Assembly (NCBI RefSeq): GCF_027257845.1
Contig: NZ_JAPVOT010000016.1
Coordinates: 1 to 64,000 of the forward strand
Origin: Alteromonas sp. BMJM2
Lineage (GTDB): Bacteria; Pseudomonadota; Gammaproteobacteria; Enterobacterales; Alteromonadaceae
Direction of reading: 5' to 3'
DNA: 64,000 bases
Under the pieces are notes generated by a model. It was not told the origin of the DNA. It was given only the letters and a program-made list of their open reading frames with translations, and did no database searches. Of this stretch, positions 46,508 through 55,649 are shown piece by piece (positions within the stretch are counted from its first letter, which is position 1; each line of letters begins with the position of its first letter). The translations under genes and the position numbers were made by a program.

Positions 46508-47755
46508 TTATGAGCGTCCGCTGGTGAAGTCTGGGTATGCTTCCAAACCACATTCACTCATGTCTACACCGTCAAACTCTTCTTCTTCAGTAACACGGAT
46601 ACCCATCGTTGCTTTAAGCGCTAACCATACTACTAAGCTGGCTACGAATACCCAAACAAAGATAGTTGCCGCACCAATAAGCTGACCAGAGAAGCTTGAA
46701 CCGTCGTTAGTAATTGGAACAAGTAGAAGTCCAAGTAAACCAACAACACCGTGAACTGAGATAGCACCTACTGGATCATCAATCTTAAGCTTATCAAGAC
46801 CAACAATGCTAAGTACTACTAAGATCCCACCAAGACCACCGAATAAGGTTGCTTCTAATGGGCTAGGCGTAGACGGCTCAGCTGTAATAGCAACCAAACC
46901 TGCTAACGCACCGTTTAGTGCCATTGTTAAGTCAGCTTTACCGAATAAGATACGCGCCACGATAAGCGCAGCAATAGTACCACCAGCTGCAGCGGCGTTA
47001 GTGTTCATAAATACGATGGCAACAGAGTTTGCACTCTCAACTGTTGCAGTAGCTAGTACCGAACCGCCGTTGAACCCGAACCAACCCATCCACAAGATAA
47101 ATGTACCTAGCGTTGCTAGAGGCAGGTTAGCACCTGGAATAGCATTGACTTTACCATCTGCAGTATATTTACCTTTACGAGCACCAAGAATTAACACACC
47201 CGCCAGTGCAGCTGCTGCACCCGCCATGTGAACAATACCCGAGCCTGCAAAATCTGAGAAACCTAAATCGCCTAGCGTGTACAGTCCAAATACCGCTTCA
47301 CCGCCCCAAGTCCATGCACCTTCCATCGGGTAGATGAAACCAGTCATTACTACGGTGAACGCTAAGAAAGCCCAAAGTTTCATACGCTCAGCAACCGCAC
47401 CAGACACGATAGACATAGCCGTTGCCACGAAGACGACTTGGAAGAAGAAGTCTGCAGAAGGCGCATAAGTTGCTGGGTCTTCTGAAACACCCGTTGCGCC
47501 GTCGCTTAGGATGCCGCTAAGGAAAGGACCCCAGTCGCCACCGCCGTACATGATTCCGTAGCCACAAACCATATACATGGTGCAGGCAATGGCGAATAAT
47601 GAGATGTTTTTAGTCAAAATTTCAGTGGTATTTTTGGCTCTAACTAGGCCGGCTTCAAGCATTGCAAAACCTGCAGCCATCCACATAACTAGCGCGCCGC
47701 AAATTAAGAAGTAAAAGGTATCTAGCGCATACCCAAGTTCAAAAGTGATTTCCAT
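46508..47755 (-). CDS. amtB: Ammonium transporter
   Basis: AmtB is a trimeric inner-membrane channel for ammonium uptake. It has about 11 hydrophobic helices in 415 residues. The twin pore histidines are His176 (GSGIVHMAGA) and His335 (AISVHGVVG), and the ammonium-site Asp168 is present. The C-terminal cytoplasmic tail, which binds GlnK, contains RVTEEEEFDGVD. It is co-transcribed with glnK 32 nt upstream, under the NtrC/sigma-54 control region. It has no cleavable signal peptide like that of E. coli AmtB. Confidence 0.96.
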   Translation of the reverse strand: MEITFELGYALDTFYFLICGALVMWMAAGFAMLEAGLVRAKNTTEILTKNISLFAIACTMYMVCGYGIMYGGGDWGPFLSGILSDGATGVSEDPATYAPSADFFFQVVFVATAMSIVSGAVAERMKLWAFLAFTVVMTGFIYPMEGAWTWGGEAVFGLYTLGDLGFSDFAGSGIVHMAGAAAALAGVLILGARKGKYTADGKVNAIPGANLPLATLGTFILWMGWFGFNGGSVLATATVESANSVAIVFMNTNAAAAGGTIAALIVARILFGKADLTMALNGALAGLVAITAEPSTPSPLEATLFGGLGGILVVLSIVGLDKLKIDDPVGAISVHGVVGLLGLLLVPITNDGSSFSGQLIGAATIFVWVFVASLVVWLALKATMGIRVTEEEEFDGVDMSECGLEAYPDFTSGRS

Positions 47756-47787
47756 TATGGTTTTCTCCGCAAATATATCGTTGTGGC

Positions 47788-48177
<390 letters not shown>

Positions 48178-48184
48178 TTACTAT

Positions 48185-48200
48185 ACCAAGAGCCATGCCA
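48185..48200 (-). promoter_or_regulatory. Sigma-54 promoter of glnK-amtB
   Basis: On the minus strand the sequence reads TGGCATGGCTCTTGGT against the consensus TGGCACG-N4-TTGCW. The GG of the -24 element and the spacing are correct; the -12 GC is GG. It lies 59 bp before the glnK ATG, with an NtrC site upstream. Confidence 0.6.
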
Positions 48201-48263
48201 CAAATAATTATGCATTAAAATCATATAGATAATCGAAATCAGAGGAAGATAAATCAAAAACAA

Positions 48264-48280
48264 CGCACCATTAAGGTGCA
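48264..48280. promoter_or_regulatory. NtrC binding site
   Basis: GCACC-ATTAA-GGTGC (48265-48279), followed by A, agrees with the NtrC consensus TGCACC-N5-GGTGCA except for the first base. It is centred about 80 bp upstream of the -24/-12 element, a normal enhancer distance. Confidence 0.8.
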
Positions 48281-48530
48281 GCGCGGAAGGAATGCCCAAC
48301 AATGACGCGCACAAGGTCAATTCACCATAAATTAAGACGAGTAGAAGCGTCTATTGACCATTTCATATCCTGTTATCAACGCTTAAGGGCTTTTCAGGTA
48401 ACGCGAATTGTTTAATGTTGATGCACAAAATCGAGTCCGTTTATCGAAGGAGAAAAAGAGCATAACGTCGCAGCGTACAAAAGCTCGCTGAAGCGGAACT
48501 ATCATTAGGTTACTGGGTCTGTTAGTTCTA

Positions 48531-49403
48531 ATGAGCACAAATACAGCGATGTTTTTCGCGCCGGAGCGCCCCTTACAAGACCATGCACGCAAACAGCGTT
48601 ATGCATGGCGTACCGCATTGGCGTCACTGCTTATTCATGCTGGGGCAATCATCACAGTTGTTGTAGTAAGCCAGTATGGTATTGAAAAAAAGAAAGCGGC
48701 TATTACTGAGCTTTCCCCTGCCCCCACAATACAGGCCGTGCTGTTTCAGCCACCCGCAAAAAAAACTGTTGAGCCTAGCCTTTTATTAAACAAAGAAGCA
48801 GAAAACAAAGAAACGGTCGACAAGGAAGAGGTAGGCAAGCAAAAGTCAGAGGTAGTCAATGTAGATGCAAGCGAGGAGGAATCAGCAGACAGCGAAATAC
48901 AGACTTCTAGCACGGCTGACATTCTGGACAAGCCAAACGCTGAGCCCAAGCAACCTTCAGAAACTAAGCCCTTGCCAGACGCTCACCCACCACAGCTAAA
49001 AGAGGCACTTTCAAAAAAAGCACCTTCAGAAGTTTCGAAGCCCCTCATCAACCGCAAAGCCGGTCGTTTAAATGTGTCTAGCGCACAGGCCGCGACCGAC
49101 TATTTAGACAGCTATAATCAAGCCCGCATTGGCGAAGAATCTGCTAATGCTGCCTCTTCATATGCAGCAAAAAAAAGAAGCCCAAACATTATCGACCCCA
49201 GAAAAGGCGAAGATAGAGATGAGAAATTATACAATCAGCGTCCAGTAAAAATCGTGAACTGCACGGGCACAACTAATACACTTTTTGCTGCGCTTAGCAC
49301 AATGGCTGGAGGCACCCTAAGGTGCTCGAAAAGAAATGAGCACAAACGGTTTATCGATGCTCGTATAAATAAGAAACCTGAAAACGACGAGCAAACCAAT
49401 TAA
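48531..49403 (+). CDS. TonB/TolA-like membrane-anchored protein, unknown function
   Basis: I do not recognise a family. The 290-residue protein has a short cytoplasmic N-terminus with basic residues, one membrane helix (about 31-48), a long charged Lys/Glu/Pro-rich region (about 60-185) and a C-terminal segment (about 190-285) containing two Cys (VNCTGTT and LRCSKRN). This bitopic layout, with an extended periplasmic stalk, is that of TonB and TolA proteins, but a TonB C-terminal domain is not evident. No exbB, exbD or tol genes adjoin. The gene diverges from glnK. Confidence 0.65.
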   Translation: MSTNTAMFFAPERPLQDHARKQRYAWRTALASLLIHAGAIITVVVVSQYGIEKKKAAITELSPAPTIQAVLFQPPAKKTVEPSLLLNKEAENKETVDKEEVGKQKSEVVNVDASEEESADSEIQTSSTADILDKPNAEPKQPSETKPLPDAHPPQLKEALSKKAPSEVSKPLINRKAGRLNVSSAQAATDYLDSYNQARIGEESANAASSYAAKKRSPNIIDPRKGEDRDEKLYNQRPVKIVNCTGTTNTLFAALSTMAGGTLRCSKRNEHKRFIDARINKKPENDEQTN

Positions 49404-49518
49404 CGCATCGCTTGAGTAATGTTGTGTTGCCAAACATTGGCGTTAGAGCGTATTCTGCCTATCTAATAATCTGGTAGCCCAATAATTTAATAACTCTCTC
49501 ATTAAAAAGGAATAATCT

Positions 49519-50439
49519 GTGGCTGGAGCTAATCTACTTGCCTTACTTGACGATATTGCCACCTTAATGGACGACATTGCCACCATGTCAAAAGTAGCGG
49601 CCCAAAAAACCGCTGGCGTTTTGGGTGACGACTTGGCGGTAAACGCAGACCAAGTGCAAGGCATCAAGGCAGACAGAGAATTGCCTGTTGTGTGGGCGGT
49701 GGCAAAAGGGTCGTTACTGAATAAGGCCATATTGGTGCCTGCAGCCCTAGCCATTAGCGCTTTTGTCCCTTCGCTGATTACCGTACTGTTAGTATTAGGC
49801 GGGCTGTATTTATGCTTTGAAGGGGCTGAAAAACTGTTGCATAAATATCTCCCTCACGAAGATCAAATTCAGGAGCGGGAAGCGCGAATAGAAGCCATTG
49901 CTCATGAAAATGTTGATATGGTGGCCTTCGAGCAAAAAAAGATAAAGGGCGCAATACGCACCGATTTTATCCTGTCAGCTGAAATTATAGTGATTGCCTT
50001 AGGCACCGTTAGCGACGCAACATTAATAACCCAAGTGGGCGTTTTAATTGCTTTGAGCTTAGCCATAACGGTTGGTGTGTATGGACTGGTAGCAGGCTTG
50101 GTAAAAATGGACGATGTGGGGCTTTATATGCTGCGCAAATCGCTCACCGGCACTATGAACACAATGCAGCGCTTAATTGGACGAACTCTTCTTGTAGCAG
50201 CTCCGGCTATTATGAAAACCCTTGCGGTGGTAGGCACCATAGCCATGTTCCTGGTGGGCGGCGGCATCCTCACTCACAGTATTGGTTTTTTGCATCACGT
50301 AACCGTGTGGGCAACAGAGCTAGTGCCCAGTGCTGACTTTGCTATGTCTATTTTAGCCGATGGGGTAGTTGGCGTGGTGGCGGGAGCTATTATTGCTTTT
50401 GCGGTAGCAGCCATTGCTAAGCTTAAAGCTTCATCGTAG
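49519..50439 (+). CDS. DUF808 (YedI-like) inner membrane protein
   Basis: A 306-residue polytopic membrane protein of the DUF808/YedI family, function unknown. The start AGANLLALLDDIATLMDDIATMSK and the following KTAGVLGDDLAVNA are the family signature. About five or six hydrophobic segments follow (for example about 80-100, 155-175, 180-205, 230-255 and 275-300). The start is GTG with AAGGA upstream. It stands alone. E. coli YedI is of the same size. Confidence 0.88.
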   Translation: MAGANLLALLDDIATLMDDIATMSKVAAQKTAGVLGDDLAVNADQVQGIKADRELPVVWAVAKGSLLNKAILVPAALAISAFVPSLITVLLVLGGLYLCFEGAEKLLHKYLPHEDQIQEREARIEAIAHENVDMVAFEQKKIKGAIRTDFILSAEIIVIALGTVSDATLITQVGVLIALSLAITVGVYGLVAGLVKMDDVGLYMLRKSLTGTMNTMQRLIGRTLLVAAPAIMKTLAVVGTIAMFLVGGGILTHSIGFLHHVTVWATELVPSADFAMSILADGVVGVVAGAIIAFAVAAIAKLKASS

Positions 50440-51013
50440 CTTTTACTGCAACCGAATTTATAATCCTGCTGATCGTTAGCCTTGTGGCAAGGAAGGCTAA
50501 CCTTCTCTCGTACCTCACTGTGGTATTCCGTCTCTACCTTATTTCTAACCTTATTTTTTTCCTTACTTCTTACCTTACTTCTTATCTTATTTTGGTAGAG
50601 TCAATCCAATAGAATAAATCCAAAAGGCAAAACTAGTAGGCCAAGTTTAGTCGACATAGTTAATAGGCTCTATGTAATAGATCGTAATGAATAGGCCATA
50701 GACCACATTTCATTGAGTAGATTCAAATGGCCAATTTAAGATTGGCGAATTTCATCAAGTCAGTGTCAAAAACACTATTTTTTAGTCTTCCACTATTCTT
50801 CTCTCGTTCATCGCCTTTTACGCCAAACCAAACTAAATCAATAAAATCATATAGTTAAATTGAATAATAAAAGTGGCACAACACTCGCAATACGTTAATG
50901 GTAATGAGAAACAAACGTGCTCTACGTTAAGCATCACAAGTTTTAACAATATCGAAAGCTGCCACGCAGTATGTATCAGTGCAGTGTTCAACTTTTATTA
51001 ATAGGAAAATATT
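50440..51013. other. Long AT-rich intergenic region
   Basis: 574 bp without a credible gene. A hairpin GTTAGCCTT/AAGGCTAAC (50475-50483, 50493-50501) just after the DUF808 gene may act as a weak terminator. It is followed by pyrimidine-rich degenerate repeats (50536-50595). The rest is AT-rich leader to the small secreted protein gene. Confidence 0.5.
50536..50595. repeat. Degenerate 12-nt pyrimidine-rich tandem repeats
   Basis: Five units of about 12 nt with an A-CCTTA-(C/T)TT core: 50536-50547, 50548-50560, 50561-50571, 50572-50583 and 50584-50595. They lie outside any gene. Confidence 0.65.
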
Positions 51014-51334
51014 ATGTTTACGCGTCGCAACCTTATCACTGCATTACTACTGACTTCTGGTACTTTCAGCGCATCATTAATGGCTAACGACAATGTGTCT
51101 GCGCTGCAGTCGCATACCGATTATTTAGTGGCAAGCGCCATTAACGAAGTGAGACAAGAAACTTCAACACGTATTACGTTTGACGTTATGACGGCAAGCC
51201 ACACCTTCGAGCCTGACGCAGACGAGTCAACGACATTGATTGCGGATATACAAGTTGTGGATATATTGAGTACGCCAATGTCGCAGCTAGCTTCAGAGGA
51301 TTCACCTGAAGCTTCTGACGATAACGATGCGTAA
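51014..51334 (+). CDS. Small secreted acidic protein, unknown function
   Basis: A 106-residue protein of no recognised family, with a signal peptide (about 1-24, cleavage near SLMAN). The mature part is acidic and ends in a Ser/Glu/Asp-rich tail. AGGAAAA precedes the ATG at a good distance. A second tiny gene follows 10 nt after the stop. Confidence 0.6.
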   Translation: MFTRRNLITALLLTSGTFSASLMANDNVSALQSHTDYLVASAINEVRQETSTRITFDVMTASHTFEPDADESTTLIADIQVVDILSTPMSQLASEDSPEASDDNDA

Positions 51335-51344
51335 GGAGACAGTC

Positions 51345-51455
51345 ATGATTGCTGCCAGTACCTTACTGATGTTAGTACTTGGTCCTTTCATTGCTTTCGC
51401 AGTTAGCGCTATCGCTTTTTCAACCGCGCGCCTGTTTTTTCAAAAAGGACATTAA
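51345..51455 (+). CDS. 36-residue single-helix membrane protein
   Basis: A short frame that starts at ATG 51345 and ends at TAA 51455. It encodes a mostly hydrophobic protein (residues 5-27) ending in a basic FFQKGH tail, typical of small bitopic membrane proteins. GGAG (51335-51338) lies 6 nt before the start. It is probably translated with the secreted protein gene 10 nt upstream. Unknown function; too short for family recognition. Confidence 0.55.
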   Translation: MIAASTLLMLVLGPFIAFAVSAIAFSTARLFFQKGH

Positions 51456-51529
51456 CCATTTTTGTTCCCCAAGCCTCCCTGGGCTTTTAGCTCCGGTAGA
51501 AGATAGACATTACGCAACAGGTATTGGCC

Positions 51530-51555
51530 CTCCTTAGGGAATCTCCTTAGGGAAT
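51530..51555. repeat. 13-bp tandem duplication
   Basis: CTCCTTAGGGAAT occurs twice head to tail (51530-51542, 51543-51555), in the non-coding gap between the small-protein pair and mrcB. Confidence 0.8.
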
Positions 51556-51607
51556 AAAGAACCCTAGTGTAAATATTTGCTTTCTATCTTCTTACTGGAG
51601 CATTTTT

Positions 51608-53968
51608 TTATCCAAATATACGTTCCCACCAGCTTTTCTTCTTACCGTCTTTGGCATCGTCTACCGGACGCCCGCTGCAGTCTTGTTCTGGTTCAGGAAG
51701 TACATCTAGTATGGCAGGAACACTTAAGCTTCCCGCGCAACCTGCAACGACCACGGCTCCCGTTTTTGCATCAAAGTGCGCAATACCTAAACCTCTGGGG
51801 AATCTTCTGGAAAGTGATTTAGGCGCTTGTGACTTCATGTAGTTAACAAACACCGGCAGTGCACCGCCAGCGCCGGTTAAATTAACTGATTGGTTATCAT
51901 CATTTCCTACCCAAACTGTCACTACATGATTTCTATCAAAACCGCTAAACCAACTGTCGCGATAATCGTCCGTCGTCCCCGTTTTACCCGCCATATTGAC
52001 GCTGCCAAAGGTGGCCCCTATTCGCTTTGCTGTTCCCTGCGTAGTCACTTTATATAGCGCGTAATTGAGAAGATAAGTCGCCGCTTCATCTACTCGTTGA
52101 GAGTAAAACTCCGCTTTCTTCCACAGCAGCGCGTTTTCTGATGTCACTACCGAGGTCACCGTGTGCAGTGGAATATAGCGCCCGCCGTTAGATAAAGTTT
52201 GATACATTTGGTTAGTCGCAAATGGCGTTAATTCAAACGCCCCGAGTGTCATTGAAGGCACTTTATCTAGTGGAGTGGTTACCCCAAGGCGCTCTATGGT
52301 ATCGGCTAGCGTCGTTAAGCCCACCTGCATTCCTAAGTTCACTGTGGGAATGTTGAGTGACTCGGTGAGTCCCTGCAATAATGGCACTTGCCCTCTAAAT
52401 TCTTTATCGTAGTTTTGTGGCGACCACGGTTTACCGTTTTTACTCTCAAGAGTAATGGGCTTATCTTCTATCGGTGTTGCCAGATTATACTGAGTGGGAT
52501 CTTCGAGAGCCGTAAGATATACCGCAGGTTTCACTAACGATCCTATAGGGCGCTTGGCGTCTAACGCTCGATTGAACCCTTTGTACGCTGCGTTCTTATC
52601 ACCGATGATCGCCCTTACTTCACCTGTTGCGCTATCGGTTACCACCATTGCGCCCTGTAGTTCAGCCTTTCTGTCTTTTTGAAGTCCATCTAAGGTAGTG
52701 GACAGAGCCCGCTCCGCACGACGCTGTGCAACAATATCAAGGGTAGTAAATACTTTAACCCCTGAATCTCTTAAGCTGGGCTCTGCTAATATTTCGTTCA
52801 GCTCTCTTCGCACTTGCTCCATAAACGCAGGGTGCTTTCCACTGGCTAAACTCGCTCCACTGGCCAAACCAAGCGGCATATTTATGTAGCGCTCGTACTC
52901 ATCGCGATTAATTTCATTCTCATCAAACAACATGCGCAAAACCAAGTCTCTTCGCTCTTTAGTGCGCTGTGCATATTTTCGAGGGTTGTAATAAGACGGC
53001 CCTTTGATTATAGCCACTAAGGTCGCAATTTCAGGAACGCTTAATTCATTGGCGGGTCTGTCAAAGTAAAAGTAGCTTGCCAAGCCGAAACCATGCACGG
53101 CCATACTGCCGTTTTGGCCTAAAAAGACCTCGTTTAAATAGGCTTCAATTATCTCAGATTTGCTATATCGAGCGTCGATAATCACCGCCATTATTGCTTC
53201 TTTCGCTTTTCTAACTAGCGATCGCTCTCGGGTTAAAAACATATTCTTAACTAGCTGTTGCGTTAACGTACTGCCGCCTTGTACGGTTCTTCCGGCGGCG
53301 ATATTTGCCGCCAAGGCACGCACGATTGAAAGCGGCGCTACCCCGTGGTGATTATAAAAATTACGGTCTTCTACCAACGTCAGAGTTTTAGGTAGTAGTT
53401 CTGGAATGGTATCGAGTGACACCAGCATGCGATCTTCACTAGAACCACTTGTCATACGAGTTACTAGCCATGGCTCTAGCCTGATTGTGCCAAACTGACG
53501 CTCTTCAGTTTTATCGTAAATTTCAGACACCCTTGCCCCTTCCCAGGTGACAATCAGATGCCTTAGTGGCTCTGCTCCTTCTGGAAACTGAAATGCCCGG
53601 CGCTGTACCGTTAACACTCGGTTTTGATAGCTGTATTCACCACTTTTATTGGCAAACGCCACTTTTCGATAGCCTAAAAGGTCTAACTCATCAATTACCT
53701 CTGAGGGTGTGATTTCTTCGCCTTTACTCAGGCTTAGCGGACGCGCAAAAATTTGTGCAGGCACTTCCCACTTATTGCCTGAAAAGCCTTTTTTGATTTG
53801 TGCATCGAGATAGAATGCGTATGCACCAAGTACCACAAGCGCAACTAATGATAGTCGCCAGAATGCACCGAATACCCAACTCCCTTTGGTTTTTTGCTTT
53901 GTGTTTAAATTGCTTTTTCTTGCTGTATTTTTTGCTGTTGAGCTGTTACTTGATTGTCTTTTTGCCAC
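51608..53968 (-). CDS. mrcB: Penicillin-binding protein 1B
   Basis: A bifunctional class A PBP. A short cytoplasmic basic tail and membrane helix (about 35-55) are followed by a UB2H domain (about 65-130, the LpoB docking region in E. coli), GT51 with Glu in EDRNFYNHHG (about 200) and GGSTLTQQL, and a transpeptidase with SLVK, SLN and KTGTT. The frame is open to an ATG at 54058, but the first 30 residues look non-family. I chose the GTG at 53968 (VAKRQSS), although no good ribosome site precedes it, so the start is uncertain. Length is about 786 residues. Confidence 0.9.
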   Translation of the reverse strand: MAKRQSSNSSTAKNTARKSNLNTKQKTKGSWVFGAFWRLSLVALVVLGAYAFYLDAQIKKGFSGNKWEVPAQIFARPLSLSKGEEITPSEVIDELDLLGYRKVAFANKSGEYSYQNRVLTVQRRAFQFPEGAEPLRHLIVTWEGARVSEIYDKTEERQFGTIRLEPWLVTRMTSGSSEDRMLVSLDTIPELLPKTLTLVEDRNFYNHHGVAPLSIVRALAANIAAGRTVQGGSTLTQQLVKNMFLTRERSLVRKAKEAIMAVIIDARYSKSEIIEAYLNEVFLGQNGSMAVHGFGLASYFYFDRPANELSVPEIATLVAIIKGPSYYNPRKYAQRTKERRDLVLRMLFDENEINRDEYERYINMPLGLASGASLASGKHPAFMEQVRRELNEILAEPSLRDSGVKVFTTLDIVAQRRAERALSTTLDGLQKDRKAELQGAMVVTDSATGEVRAIIGDKNAAYKGFNRALDAKRPIGSLVKPAVYLTALEDPTQYNLATPIEDKPITLESKNGKPWSPQNYDKEFRGQVPLLQGLTESLNIPTVNLGMQVGLTTLADTIERLGVTTPLDKVPSMTLGAFELTPFATNQMYQTLSNGGRYIPLHTVTSVVTSENALLWKKAEFYSQRVDEAATYLLNYALYKVTTQGTAKRIGATFGSVNMAGKTGTTDDYRDSWFSGFDRNHVVTVWVGNDDNQSVNLTGAGGALPVFVNYMKSQAPKSLSRRFPRGLGIAHFDAKTGAVVVAGCAGSLSVPAILDVLPEPEQDCSGRPVDDAKDGKKKSWWERIFG

Positions 53969-54178
53969 GAGGAAGCGCCATAAAAAGGTAAGCGCGTACC
54001 GCTTACCGTCCCTTAAATTTATGCAGTGAACATTACCACTGCACCCTTGATGCAACAACAGCTAAACAACACCTAAATAGCAAGCACCTACTCGAAACCC
54101 TGACCTACAGTGGAATTTAGCTCGCACTTTGCAGTCACAATGCGATAGCATGCAAGCAAGTAACAAAGGAAATTTACT

Positions 54179-55459
54179 ATGCGTTCAGTTTTTTCTTCAT
54201 CTATTTTTCATTCGACAATGCCATTTGTGGCGAGTCGCTCTGCGTTTTCAGCAACACGGATAATTGCATCTGTCTCTTTAGCCGTGTTGTTTACCAGCTT
54301 TTCTATTTCATCTGCCAGTGCGAACGAAAACTTTGCGTCCTGCACGGAAGACCTCGAAAGAAAAGCGATGCAACAAGGTGTTAGCCAACAAACCATTGAT
54401 GCCATATTTCCTACATTGGTACACCAAGATAACGTAATTAAGTATGACAGAAGTCAGCCCGAGTTCGTGCAGACATTTCCAGGTTACTTCAGTAAGCGCG
54501 TTACCGAGTGGCGTACGAACAAAGGTAAAGAAATGTACGCGAAGCACAAAACCTTACTGCACAAGTTAAGTGACGAGTATGGCGTGCCGCCACATTATCT
54601 GCTGGCATTCTGGGGATTAGAGACAAACTTTGGTAACTATAAAGGCAAGATGCCGGTACTCGATTCACTGGCCACATTAGCCTGCGATAAGCGCCGCAGC
54701 ACGTATTTTACAAAAGAGTTTTTAGTAGCGGTTAAGCTGTTTGAAAGAGAAAAGCTAGAACGGGAAGAAATGGTAGGCTCTTGGGCAGGCGCCATGGGGC
54801 ACACTCAGTTTATGCCCTCGGCATATACTCATTACGCCATAGATGGTGATGGCGACGGTCAAATTAACCTATGGGCCAGTGAAGAAGATGCACTGTCTTC
54901 TGCTGCTAACTTTCTTGCAAGCTTGGGGTGGGATGCCGGCTTTCGTTGGGGGCGGGAAATTACGCTACCTGAGAACTTTGACTATCGACTTTCTGGCTAC
55001 AAAAACCGTCAGCCTCTTAGCGAATGGAACGCACTTGGGGTAATGCGAGCAGACGGCGGCGAACTGGGTAATGCAGATACCTCTGCCTATGTCATCGTAC
55101 CTGCCGGTCACGAAGGGCCTGCATTTATCGCCTATAAAAACTTTAGAGTGATCATGCGTTGGAACAATTCTGAGTTTTACGCCATCGCAGTCGGTGTTTT
55201 AGCTGATAAGATCACCGGAGCCTCAGGCATAAAAGCCACATTGCCAGACCTTCCTGCTTACAGCCGAAAGGACATCATTGCGCTACAAAGCAAGCTCAAT
55301 ACTCTGGGCTTCGATGTAGGTAAGCCCGACGGAATTATAGGTCCCGCCACCCGCGAAGGTATTCGCAATTATCAAATAGCGAATAGTATGATTGCTGATG
55401 GGTTTCCAGGGCTAGACGTAATGAGCGCTCTTGATGTCACGCTTGATAAGCACTCTTGA
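54179..55459 (+). CDS. MltB-family lytic murein transglycosylase
   Basis: A periplasmic enzyme of 426 residues that cleaves peptidoglycan glycan strands to 1,6-anhydro products. An N-terminal signal region (about 1-49) precedes the SLT_2 catalytic domain (about 55-345), with Glu148 in FWGLETNFG the acid/base, and the GAMGHTQFMPS block. The C-terminal PG-binding_1 domain (about 358-420) holds the LQ-x-L-x-x-LGFDVG pattern. AAAGGAA precedes the ATG. It is divergent from mrcB, and both act on peptidoglycan. It lacks a lipobox, unlike MltB. Confidence 0.9.
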   Translation: MRSVFSSSIFHSTMPFVASRSAFSATRIIASVSLAVLFTSFSISSASANENFASCTEDLERKAMQQGVSQQTIDAIFPTLVHQDNVIKYDRSQPEFVQTFPGYFSKRVTEWRTNKGKEMYAKHKTLLHKLSDEYGVPPHYLLAFWGLETNFGNYKGKMPVLDSLATLACDKRRSTYFTKEFLVAVKLFEREKLEREEMVGSWAGAMGHTQFMPSAYTHYAIDGDGDGQINLWASEEDALSSAANFLASLGWDAGFRWGREITLPENFDYRLSGYKNRQPLSEWNALGVMRADGGELGNADTSAYVIVPAGHEGPAFIAYKNFRVIMRWNNSEFYAIAVGVLADKITGASGIKATLPDLPAYSRKDIIALQSKLNTLGFDVGKPDGIIGPATREGIRNYQIANSMIADGFPGLDVMSALDVTLDKHS

Positions 55460-55531
55460 TTTGTACAGATGATAAATTAGACAGCATAAACGCTAGTAGC
55501 CATCGGTACTATTTTGAAATAGCCAGTATTT

Positions 55532-55560
55532 CGGGTTAACCAATACCTCGGATTAACCCG
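55532..55560. terminator. Hairpin in convergent gap after the transglycosylase
   Basis: CGGGTTAA/TTAACCCG (55532-55539, 55553-55560) with a 13-nt loop, followed by TATTTT. It lies between convergent genes; the loop is long, so the call is modest. Confidence 0.45.
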
Positions 55561-55649
55561 TATTTTGCATTTACCATGGCTGCTCAGTTCTATTTATAAT
55601 GCGTGTTATCTCAGCCTCACCTCAACACGATAGGCTCGATTGTCAGTGA

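Noticed and set aside
46806..47231. A 141-codon plus-strand frame inside amtB
   Set aside because: It is antisense to a well-conserved transporter and has the Ala/Pro-rich composition of a complement of hydrophobic codons.
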